From CAZJLP01 sp964546955 (GTDB lineage: Bacteria > Verrucomicrobiota > Verrucomicrobiia > Opitutales > Opitutaceae): a DNA stretch of 27,603 nucleotides. Shown here piece by piece: positions 7,437 to 13,394 of this stretch; the stretch's first letter is position 1, and each line of letters begins with the position of its first letter. The translations under genes and the position numbers were made by a program. The stretch spans positions 1 through 27,603 of the forward strand of contig CAZJLP010000067.1 of assembly GCA_964546955.1 (NCBI GenBank), read 5' to 3'. The notes beneath the pieces are model-generated. The model was not told where the DNA came from, did not search any database, and was given only the letters and a program-made list of their open reading frames with translations.

Positions 7437-7916
7437 ATGACTAAATCAGGGGATCGAATTGGCAGGATTGTGGTGCTGGTGCTGATTGGTGTCATCGTCG
7501 TCAGCGCGGTCAGAAAAGCCAGGCAGCCGAAGATTGAACGGCCCACGTACCCACCGGCCGTCATCTGTCGGGAATTCGACTATGTAGAGAAATCAGACGG
7601 TACGGTCGTAACTCTCTATGGCGTCGATATGAGCTTGTCTGAAAATGAGGGCAGCAGGGGCCGCCGGGCTAACGTGCTTCTTTATACCGGGGATGATAAG
7701 CTGCATCGCACGCTCCTATCTCAAGCGATGAGCCTCGGTCGTTCCGACGCCTCCGTCGGTTTTGCCCACACGACGATTGAAACGACTGCGACGCCCGTCA
7801 TCGACATCTTCATCCGAGATCGCGGCTACGAACATCGCTATTCAGGTAAACCCAGGGAAATCCGCCTCGAGCAAGGCGTCAAAGGAAGCCTGATTCGTCG
7901 AGCCCTCAGTCCTTAG
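7437..7916 (+). CDS. Single-pass membrane-anchored protein of unknown function
   Basis: 159 residues. One transmembrane segment (IVVLVLIGVIVVSAV, residues ~11-25) follows a short charged N-terminus (MTKSGDRIGR), and the rest is soluble and would face the periplasm. The soluble part has alternating strand-like stretches (TVVTLYGVDMSL, ANVLLYTGDD) and ends in a basic helix. No family recognised. Start ATG 7437 is preceded by CTTAAC with no strong ribosome binding site. Like the SUKH gene it is single cargo between M1 and M2. Confidence 0.65.
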   Translation: MTKSGDRIGRIVVLVLIGVIVVSAVRKARQPKIERPTYPPAVICREFDYVEKSDGTVVTLYGVDMSLSENEGSRGRRANVLLYTGDDKLHRTLLSQAMSLGRSDASVGFAHTTIETTATPVIDIFIRDRGYEHRYSGKPREIRLEQGVKGSLIRRALSP

Positions 7917-7949
7917 GCCCTCGCAAAAACGCAGTCAGTACCGAGGACA

Positions 7950-7982
7950 AGCTGTTTTTAGCCTGTCCCTTATCCGGGCCCT
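7950..7982 (+). repeat. M2 boundary motif, copy 6
   Basis: AGCTGTTTTTAGCCTG then TCCCTTATCCGGGCCC, directly before the transposase remnant. Confidence 0.7.
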
Positions 7983-7987
7983 TGGCC

Positions 7988-8082
7988 CGATCATCGAACA
8001 GAAACTCCCCGTTCACCGTGCGCGTAACGCAGTGGTACACGGCAGATTCATCCTGCGGGGACTTAATTCGAGCCGAACGCAT
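7988..8082 (-). pseudogene. 5' fragment of a second Y1 transposase
   Basis: Matches the first ~31 codons of the transposase at 5285-6307 with few differences, including its start codon (8082). The similarity also continues ~50 bases upstream into the shared CCGTCCAGCTG flank and the next M2. The rest of the gene is missing, so the fragment is dead. The conserved flank shows the ancestral element extended from inside the transposase through M2. Confidence 0.8.
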
Positions 8083-8126
8083 GCTGGTTCGCCGCGCAAG
8101 GGATCAAATACCCCGACCAGCCGTCC

Positions 8127-8151
8127 AGCTGTTTTTAGCCATCCCTAATTC
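8127..8151 (+). repeat. M2 boundary motif, copy 7
   Basis: AGCTGTTTTTAGCC then ATCCCTAATTCGG, a slightly diverged copy. It lies 7 bases past the stop codon of the last CBASS gene and marks where the mosaic meets the defence island. Confidence 0.65.
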
Positions 8152-8157
8152 GGTGTC

Positions 8158-8715
8158 CTAATTAACTCCTCTAGGGCGAAGTCGTAATGTGAGTCGAAAT
8201 AGCTCGGCTTGAGCTTGCGCATCCTGAAGCGCCTCGTGGTTCGCCGTAATTTTTGGGGCGAGAATCTTATTCATGTGGCTGGAACGCGTATCACGCCACG
8301 AGACTCCTGCCGCTCCCATGAAAAGCGCCTTGATATCCAATGGAGCAAAGCCGAACGGGTTAGACCCCATGAATCGATGAAAATAGTAATTAACGAAAGA
8401 CCAGTCGAACCCGGCGTTCAAGCCGACGAAGACAGGCGTCCGACTAGCCGATACATTTGCGATCCATTCGCTAAACTGGCGCATAGCCTCTTCCGGAGGT
8501 ACGCCATCACGTTCAAGCTGCGTCAAAGACAGACCTGACACCTCAAGCGCTTTCGGATCTGCGTGTGCTGAAATTGGCTTCAACAGGCGAACAAAGGAAA
8601 CGGTGTCATCTTCAACCAAGCAGGCCCCGATGCTCAGCAGGCTGAAGATGGCCGGCACAGGCCCGGATGTTTCCACATCGACAGAAATAAAACACTCCCC
8701 GTGCTCTGCGGTCAT
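8158..8715 (-). CDS. DEDDh 3'-5' exonuclease, last gene of the CBASS operon
   Basis: 185 residues from ATG 8715. RNase T/DnaQ-type fold: Exo I is FISVDVETSG (Asp13, Glu15), Exo II is VGLNAGFDWSFVN (Asp ~103), and Exo III is NHEALQDAQAQAE (His ~159, Asp ~164), so all four metal-binding acids and the catalytic His are present. It is predicted to remove nucleotides from RNA or DNA 3' ends, or to cut short oligonucleotides. Its start overlaps the stop of the effector gene as ATGA, which implies translational coupling. An exonuclease is not a usual CBASS part, so it may be a second effector, a signal-degrading enzyme, or a passenger. An upstream in-frame start at 8769 would lengthen it into the effector gene and is less likely. 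Confidence 0.8.
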   Translation of the reverse strand: MTAEHGECFISVDVETSGPVPAIFSLLSIGACLVEDDTVSFVRLLKPISAHADPKALEVSGLSLTQLERDGVPPEEAMRQFSEWIANVSASRTPVFVGLNAGFDWSFVNYYFHRFMGSNPFGFAPLDIKALFMGAAGVSWRDTRSSHMNKILAPKITANHEALQDAQAQAELFRLTLRLRPRGVN

Positions 8716-9875
8716 GGGATGAGGGGCTCTTGAGCGACGAGCGAAGGGCGATTGATATTGGCGTTCCAATAGGTTCTAAATTCCCGACGCCGCTCTTCGA
8801 CCGTAACCGATGTCCGCCACGCGTGCCCCGGCAGCGTGTTGACGTCAAATGGAAATTCGGTGCCTTCCTTGGCGGTCATCATAACGGGGATCGACAAAGC
8901 GAGTGCATAGCCAAGTTCGATAAAGCAATTCGGTCGGGATCCCGTAAGGTCAGCAATGACGACGGAGCTGTGATGAAGTCTATTGAAAATGGCTTGATCG
9001 ATACGAGCGTGTTCGTTAGCCTGTTTCCCGTCGATAACTTTAAGTGAGTAACCCAGCTCTTGTTCGACGACATGCTTAACGACGGCGGAGAAGAAATCTT
9101 CGACGTCTGTATAAACGTCGAGCTTTGGATTTAAGAGCCGCACAGCGAACGCGGTTGGGCGCTCCAGGCTTTCTAACAAACCGATAACCTCGCTAACCCG
9201 GTGCGCCACATCGTGGCGGCGAGAGAAGTTAAGGCGGTTGATCCAGTTATGCGGAGTGAGCTGCGAGTCCGTGCGGAAAAAACGGTTGGTCTGCTGACTG
9301 GCCAGGGCCTGATTGAACAGTTTAACTGAACCGGTCTCATTGGCGCATAGATGGTAATTTAGTGGAATCACCGGTTTGCCCGCTTGATGGTAGAGATTCG
9401 CAAGAAACAGAACTCCTTCAGACCCACCTAACGTGATGAGGATATCACCATGTTGGGCCTGCATTTCCATTCGCTTGCTCGCCATATTCCAATGGGATGC
9501 GTTGTCGATGGAAACTAGCTCGGAACCTCGTAGGCTGTCCCATAAGGAATATTTATCTGCTGGAATCTGATCTTCTGACTTGTGATGTTGAACCGCGATC
9601 GCGAGCGGGTTGGATGCCCCGGCAGGACGTTTCGGCAAGTTTGCTGCGATGGTCTCCCACACCAACCAATCGAAACAGATAGGCTGTGTATCGCTGCGGC
9701 GTTTGTCGGCGTCTACCGGAATGACAAACGTCGCGCCTTTGCGCATGAGATCCACTACCAACGCCGAAACGAAGTCACGGGCGGCCTTTACTTCGTCTGA
9801 CGTCGCGAGAGTCGCGTCATCAGCGATACTCCCTGCGATATGAACCCGCCGACCAAAAAGCGGTGAAGTGCGCAT
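8712..9875 (-). CDS. Predicted CBASS effector: SLOG-like domain plus nucleoside-deoxyribosyltransferase/TIR-like domain
   Basis: 387 residues. The N-terminal half has a Rossmann-like start (RRVHIAGSIAD, residues 9-19) and ILITLGGSEGVLFLANLYHQ (residues 145-164), a GGxEG loop typical of SLOG/LOG nucleotide-binding domains. The C-terminal half has SSVVIADLTGSRPNCFIELG (residues 303-322) and then YALALSIPVMM, the pattern of nucleoside 2-deoxyribosyltransferase- and TIR-like folds, with Glu320 where the catalytic Glu would sit. A plausible model is that the SLOG part senses a cyclic nucleotide and the second domain degrades a nucleotide such as NAD or a deoxynucleoside. Domain calls are by eye. 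Its start overlaps the ATPase stop (TAATG) and its stop overlaps the exonuclease start (ATGA). Confidence 0.7.
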   Translation of the reverse strand: MRTSPLFGRRVHIAGSIADDATLATSDEVKAARDFVSALVVDLMRKGATFVIPVDADKRRSDTQPICFDWLVWETIAANLPKRPAGASNPLAIAVQHHKSEDQIPADKYSLWDSLRGSELVSIDNASHWNMASKRMEMQAQHGDILITLGGSEGVLFLANLYHQAGKPVIPLNYHLCANETGSVKLFNQALASQQTNRFFRTDSQLTPHNWINRLNFSRRHDVAHRVSEVIGLLESLERPTAFAVRLLNPKLDVYTDVEDFFSAVVKHVVEQELGYSLKVIDGKQANEHARIDQAIFNRLHHSSVVIADLTGSRPNCFIELGYALALSIPVMMTAKEGTEFPFDVNTLPGHAWRTSVTVEERRREFRTYWNANINRPSLVAQEPLIP

Positions 9876-10774
9876 TATTTGTCCTCCATAACAGGGGTTG
9901 GACGCATCCGGGTGGCGCTAGCGCGAAGAAATTGGAAAGTTAGTGGATGGCCGGGGAAGGCTTCGGCTAACGCAGCGGGGTAAAGTCGAGTCCGAATATC
10001 CGAATAGGTCCATGCCGGTTGGCCATCGCGTGACGCGAGCAACTGAGCCAATTCATCAACTTGTCCGGCGTGGAACCCAAGTCCGTCGAGATCCATCATC
10101 AAGAGCTGTCGCGTTTCGTTTTCAGAGGGCCGGACAAATTCCTCGACGATTGATGCCCGGCGGCGAAGTGCTGGATCAACTACTGAGAGACGATTCGTGC
10201 AAAGGATGGAAACAACGCGACCTCCAAGTCTGCGTAGAGCATCGACACCTTGAATTAGTGTATTAACTGCGACCTTGTCCTCGTGATGACTATGTTCCTG
10301 GCTTCGGGCTGCACCAAGCGAATCGCCTTCATCGATGATCAAAATTGCACGACGCGATTTACCCGCAGAATCAATGATTCTCTTGAATGCTTCGGCTAAA
10401 AGCGTGCCCATTTCACCAACTTTTCCGCTTCCGCGCACGCGATTGCTTAGCTTGAAAAGAAGCGAATCTTCGGAGCCTGCCTCCCGCACAATGCGGTTGG
10501 CCACACATTCGGCGGTAGCGGTTTTTCCAGTTCCAACATCGCCGTGAAAAACAACCAGAGGGTATTGCTCCGAGATGAGACCGCAAAGCGGAACGACTTG
10601 CTTGCTATAGTGTTTTTTACTCCATGACTCTATCTCGTCGTTTCGCAGCAACAACTGAAGCTGCTTGTGAATACGGCTATAGCGAGAATCGAAACCGAGC
10701 AAACACTTTTCCTGACGTGTGAAGTCAGAATTTGGCAGCGGGAGTTCGTAGTCGAAGATTGACGTACCGGTCAT
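9875..10774 (-). CDS. cap6: TRIP13-like AAA+ ATPase of CBASS (Cap6-type)
   Basis: 299 residues. Walker A GDVGTGKT (residues ~78-85), Walker B AILIIDEGD (~143-151), sensor region SILCTNRLSVVDPALRRR with the arginine-finger-like RRR, and a small lid domain at the C-terminus. In type III CBASS a TRIP13/Pch2-like ATPase unfolds the HORMA protein and releases it from the CD-NTase, which turns off signalling. The placement next to a HORMA gene fits that job. Its start overlaps the HORMA stop codon as ATGA, so dosage of the two is probably linked. Confidence 0.85.
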   Translation of the reverse strand: MTGTSIFDYELPLPNSDFTRQEKCLLGFDSRYSRIHKQLQLLLRNDEIESWSKKHYSKQVVPLCGLISEQYPLVVFHGDVGTGKTATAECVANRIVREAGSEDSLLFKLSNRVRGSGKVGEMGTLLAEAFKRIIDSAGKSRRAILIIDEGDSLGAARSQEHSHHEDKVAVNTLIQGVDALRRLGGRVVSILCTNRLSVVDPALRRRASIVEEFVRPSENETRQLLMMDLDGLGFHAGQVDELAQLLASRDGQPAWTYSDIRTRLYPAALAEAFPGHPLTFQFLRASATRMRPTPVMEDK

Positions 10775-11265
10775 GTGGTAAAATCGTTTCGCAGCAGGCC
10801 AAAGCTAGTGCTGGTGTAATTGCGTGCACCCGTGGATTTCAAATTGGCATGAGAAGTGTCTTCGTTTGTAGGGGTCCAATTGATCATTAGCTTGGGTCTA
10901 GTTTCTGTCTTGATTTCGTCGGTATACGATGAGGTGTAGAAAAGAATTACTCGCAGACGAGCTCCGGCAACGTTGGGCCAAAGCACCCCGCCTGGCCGCG
11001 AAGAAATTAGTTCGTTCGCCTGTTCATTTACAGAGTAAGACACGGCTGCTTTTTCAATCCCGTAGCTGAGTAGGGTGACGTCGATCTTCCGTAAGTAACG
11101 GCGACGGGCGAGATATTCAGCATCATGAGCATATTGCTCCGCCTCTTCACGGCTGATAGCCTTGGTGCTGTCTGCGATCATCAAGATATCGGCCCGAAAG
11201 CGACGGAATGTCGTTTCAACGTCATTAACCGTGTAGGTGGCGGTTTGGGTGTAAGACTCAGACAT
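10771..11265 (-). CDS. cap7: Bacterial HORMA-domain protein of CBASS (Cap7-type)
   Basis: 164 residues from ATG 11265 (MSESYTQTATYTVNDVE). It matches the known bacterial HORMA pattern: YTVNDVETTFRRFRADILMI, then a YAHDAEYLARRRYL helix, then KIDVTLLSYGIEKAAVSYSV, then SSRPGGVLWPNVAGARLRVI. HORMA proteins sense peptides and activate the partner CD-NTase. The frame is open to 11376, but the added residues are shadow sequence of the CD-NTase gene, so the shorter start was used. It begins 4 bases after the CD-NTase stop. There is only one HORMA gene, so this would be the single-HORMA form of type III CBASS. Confidence 0.85.
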   Translation of the reverse strand: MSESYTQTATYTVNDVETTFRRFRADILMIADSTKAISREEAEQYAHDAEYLARRRYLRKIDVTLLSYGIEKAAVSYSVNEQANELISSRPGGVLWPNVAGARLRVILFYTSSYTDEIKTETRPKLMINWTPTNEDTSHANLKSTGARNYTSTSFGLLRNDFTT

Positions 11266-11269
11266 ATGG

Positions 11270-12208
11270 TCAATCCTCGGTTTTGAAGCGTGGGCCGAAT
11301 AGTTCTTTCCAGATTGCCGGATCGTTTTCCTGTGAGGCGAAGTTTGCCGTCTCCCATGCGTCAGTAGCCGCCGCAACGATTGCTTTGCGCTCGTCTTCGG
11401 TAATTCGAGCCGTCGTATTGTTATTGTTGTTTACCGGATCGACGACGACAACTGCGTCGATGAATTGAGGCACAATGCCTTTGTTTTCTGGAAACTTGAT
11501 TGGTGTCTTGAGTTTGGATTGGGCTAAATAAAGAAAGAAGTCTCGCAGACGTTGCTCGATGCCGTTGCAGGCGCCGTGCTGGTCCTGGAGGTGCGCCATA
11601 ATAAGCTCGATATGAAAGGACTTGAGCGGTTTGATTTCCTTATAATTACGCCACTTCTTGGCCAGACGCACGAGCGTGCGGTAGTCGTTGTCGCCATCCT
11701 TACGTGTCTTTACGAAGTCGATCTGGCAAGGCGCGCAGGTTTTGACCTTCGATCCATCGAGACCGAACTGGTATCCCTGCCCAGGCTCATTGGGTATCTC
11801 GATGACCGGAACAATATCGACGGCGAGACCCGTGCCTTTGAATGTAACGGTCGCCGCCTTTTTCTGAATCTCGAAGTCCTCGACTGATTTGTTCGGATAA
11901 AGCTCGATCAGGACGTTGTGGATTTCTTCGCTCAGTCCCTCTCGCGTCGCCTGGTCGATGTTTTTGCCGGAGATGTAAAATACGAGATCTACGTCGACCG
12001 GGTCCTCCGCACTTTTGCGGAGAATGGTAAACTTCGCAAAAGAGCCCGCCTTTATGACCTTTGAAATTCTGATAGACGTTTTTTCCTTGAGGGCCCCCGA
12101 CAGCGTTTTGACGAGGCGATCCACCTGCACGTGGTATTCGCTACGCTTGTCTCGCGGCAGCCGGAGTACATTGGCATCGTAGTAGCGAAGTTGGGTGTCG
12201 GACAGCAT
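11270..12208 (-). CDS. cdnC: CBASS CD-NTase (cyclic oligonucleotide synthase), CdnC-like
   Basis: 312 residues from ATG 12208. The nucleotidyltransferase signature is complete: GSFAKFT (residues 55-61), the DVD pair at Asp72 and Asp74, and the third acidic residue in LAVDIVPV (Asp131). FHIELIMAH in the helical lower domain is also typical. The HORMA and TRIP13 partners point to clade C or D, and clade C enzymes with these partners are known to make cyclic tri-AMP. Product identity here is inferred. It is the first gene of the minus-strand operon, with a predicted promoter at 12253-12282. A stretch PVNNNNNTTA near residue 260 looks like a flexible loop. Confidence 0.85.
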   Translation of the reverse strand: MLSDTQLRYYDANVLRLPRDKRSEYHVQVDRLVKTLSGALKEKTSIRISKVIKAGSFAKFTILRKSAEDPVDVDLVFYISGKNIDQATREGLSEEIHNVLIELYPNKSVEDFEIQKKAATVTFKGTGLAVDIVPVIEIPNEPGQGYQFGLDGSKVKTCAPCQIDFVKTRKDGDNDYRTLVRLAKKWRNYKEIKPLKSFHIELIMAHLQDQHGACNGIEQRLRDFFLYLAQSKLKTPIKFPENKGIVPQFIDAVVVVDPVNNNNNTTARITEDERKAIVAAATDAWETANFASQENDPAIWKELFGPRFKTED

Positions 12209-12252
12209 AGTCGAGAGTGAGAGCAGGTCGATTTTGACGGAGCGCGTGAACG

Positions 12253-12282
12253 AGTATACGGTATCGTATGGCTAGATCTCCA
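12253..12282 (-). promoter_or_regulatory. Candidate promoter of the CBASS operon
   Basis: On the minus strand TGGAGA (12282-12277) and TATACT (12258-12253) are 18 bases apart, with the -10 box 45 bases upstream of the CD-NTase start. The -35 is weak (4 of 6). Palindrome 1 overlaps the -10 box and spacer. Confidence 0.35.
12256..12269. promoter_or_regulatory. Operator-like palindrome 1 (ATACG-N4-CGTAT)
   Basis: ATACGGTATCGTAT is a perfect 5-bp inverted repeat around 4 bases. It shares its half-sites with palindrome 2 at 12371-12386. It lies over the predicted CBASS promoter. Confidence 0.5.
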
Positions 12283-12304
12283 GAAACACACGCTCGCGCG
12301 CCGG

Positions 12305-12333
12305 TTGCAAGAAAAAATACGCTTCCGCATAAA
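12305..12333 (+). promoter_or_regulatory. Candidate promoter of the DUF4160/DUF2442-XRE operon
   Basis: TTGCAA at 12305-12310 and CATAAA at 12328-12333 with 17 bases between them. It lies upstream of palindrome 2 and the DUF4160 start. Confidence 0.35.
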
Positions 12334-12370
12334 GTTTTTCTACAAGGAACCGTTTTACTCCTTGCATGGT

Positions 12371-12386
12371 CATACGATGCCGTATG
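12371..12386. promoter_or_regulatory. Operator-like palindrome 2 (CATACG-N4-CGTATG)
   Basis: CATACGATGCCGTATG is a perfect 6-bp inverted repeat around 4 bases. It ends 10 bases before the DUF4160 GTG start, so a bound repressor would block transcription or initiation. Confidence 0.5.
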
Positions 12387-12396
12387 GTTTCGCGTC

Positions 12397-12639
12397 GTGC
12401 CGACGATCTTCATCGAAGGTCCTTACGCCTTTCGATTTTACAGTTCAGATCAGTCAGAACCAATTCACATTCATGTGGTTCGCGACAATCAAGAAGCGAA
12501 GTTTTGGCTAAGGCAGTCAATCGTTTTGGCCTCAAACTACGGCTTCTCGCCCCGTGAAATCGCATCCATCCGTTTGATTATCGAACTCCGGCGCGCCGAC
12601 ATTGAGGCGCGCTGGAGAGACCACTTCAGTGAAAACTAA
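12397..12639 (+). CDS. DUF4160 protein (toxin-antitoxin-like partner)
   Basis: 80 residues from GTG 12397 (VPTIFIEGPYAFRFY). The DUF4160 signature is clear: FYSSDQSEPIHIHVVRDNQEA, then KFWLRQ, then ALASNYGFSPREI-type sequence (here VLASNYGFSPREIASI). Family members nearly always begin MPTI, which is why GTG 12397 is chosen over the upstream in-frame start at 12268. No in-frame ATG exists in between and no strong ribosome binding site is visible. DUF4160 genes commonly stand next to DUF2442 genes in toxin-antitoxin-like pairs, and a DUF2442 gene follows with an 11-base overlap. The biochemical role of DUF4160 is not known. Confidence 0.75.
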   Translation: MPTIFIEGPYAFRFYSSDQSEPIHIHVVRDNQEAKFWLRQSIVLASNYGFSPREIASIRLIIELRRADIEARWRDHFSEN

Positions 12640-13363
12640 AATCCTCACAGACGAGAGAATCAAAACCCTATTGGTGCTACCCAGCCATCTCCTGCTCGAG
12701 CTGATGGACGGGAGGTTACTCGCCGTGCCCTTGGAGTGGTATCCGCGGCTTCGCAACGCATCAGTCGATCAGCTGAATCGATGGGAAATACGCGCCGGTG
12801 GATTCGTGGTGCGGTGGCCAGAATTGGACGAAGACCTGGAGATTTCAGGCCTCCTTGCCGGCAATCCCGCACCGGAGCTTAGACAAGCGGGCGAAATCAC
12901 TCCGAGCAGAATTCGTGAGTTCCGCGAATCAAATGGAATAAGCCAAGAGGAGCTGGCCGAACAGCTAGGGGTTCGACAGGCAACAATCTCCGATTGGGAG
13001 AAAGGTAAGACCGTGCCTTCCCCGTTGGCCGCTGCTCGGCTTCGCGAATTGGTCCGGAAACACGAGCTGGCGGGACAACAACACGCGGCGCCGGGTTCTC
13101 ATATTCACTTCCAGCAAGCATCAACTAAGGGGTCCGCTGTCTGGCGAACATTTGGAGTTCAAGCAGAAGTGGCGGAGAATTTATGGATGCTGGAATCTGG
13201 ACCAGACGAGGAAGATCAAAATCGCCGCCTTGGTGGCGAATACCGATTCACCGATTTGGGTATCGTTCACCAAGCAACAGAGCGTCGCTCTCTACTCTAC
13301 TGTGTCCGATTTAATCCACCAAGGCAGTTCTTGCATTCGTGCGGAAATCAACCCGCTAAATGA
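12629..13363 (+). CDS. DUF2442 plus XRE-type helix-turn-helix regulator
   Basis: 244 residues from GTG 12629, with GGAGAG about 10 bases upstream as ribosome binding site. Residues ~1-75 are a DUF2442 domain (DGRLLAVPLEWYPRL, then RWPELDEDLEISGLL). Residues ~90-145 are an XRE helix-turn-helix (FRESNGISQEELAEQLGVRQ, then ISDWEKGKTVPSPLA). The last ~95 residues have no recognised domain and may not be real, because another frame looks more protein-like there (13152-13394). In favour of the long form, its TGA overlaps the ATPase ATG as ATGA. It is the likely antitoxin/repressor of the operon and the best candidate to bind the two palindromes. Confidence 0.75.
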   Translation: MKTKILTDERIKTLLVLPSHLLLELMDGRLLAVPLEWYPRLRNASVDQLNRWEIRAGGFVVRWPELDEDLEISGLLAGNPAPELRQAGEITPSRIREFRESNGISQEELAEQLGVRQATISDWEKGKTVPSPLAAARLRELVRKHELAGQQHAAPGSHIHFQQASTKGSAVWRTFGVQAEVAENLWMLESGPDEEDQNRRLGGEYRFTDLGIVHQATERRSLLYCVRFNPPRQFLHSCGNQPAK

Positions 13364-13394
13364 AGACCAACTGGATTACATTTTATTCTTATAA
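13152..13394 (+). CDS. Possible small ORF overlapping the DUF2442-XRE and ATPase genes
   Basis: 80 codons from TTG 13152 in a frame different from both neighbours. The product has regular hydrophobic spacing (KIKIAALVANTDSPIWVSFT, then VALYSTVSDLI), more protein-like than the overlapping tail of the XRE gene. It overlaps the ATPase gene by 35 bases. Either a separate small protein is made here, or a frameshift (biological or sequencing) near 13140 joins this frame to the XRE protein. No ribosome binding site is evident. Confidence 0.35.
   Translation: MEFKQKWRRIYGCWNLDQTRKIKIAALVANTDSPIWVSFTKQQSVALYSTVSDLIHQGSSCIRAEINPLNEDQLDYILFL

Noticed and set aside
231..8151. Integron cassette array with attC sites
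   Set aside because: No integrase gene and no attC-type paired core sites (GTTRRRY with RYYYAAC) flanking a long hairpin were found; the repeated M1/M2 motifs are different.
11266..11376. Upstream extension of the HORMA protein
   Set aside because: It overlaps the CD-NTase coding sequence; the known bacterial HORMA proteins begin with the short polar leader seen at 11265.
12268..12396. Longer DUF4160 protein from 12268
   Set aside because: The extra 43 residues are encoded by the promoter/operator region and do not fit the family, which starts at the PTI motif.
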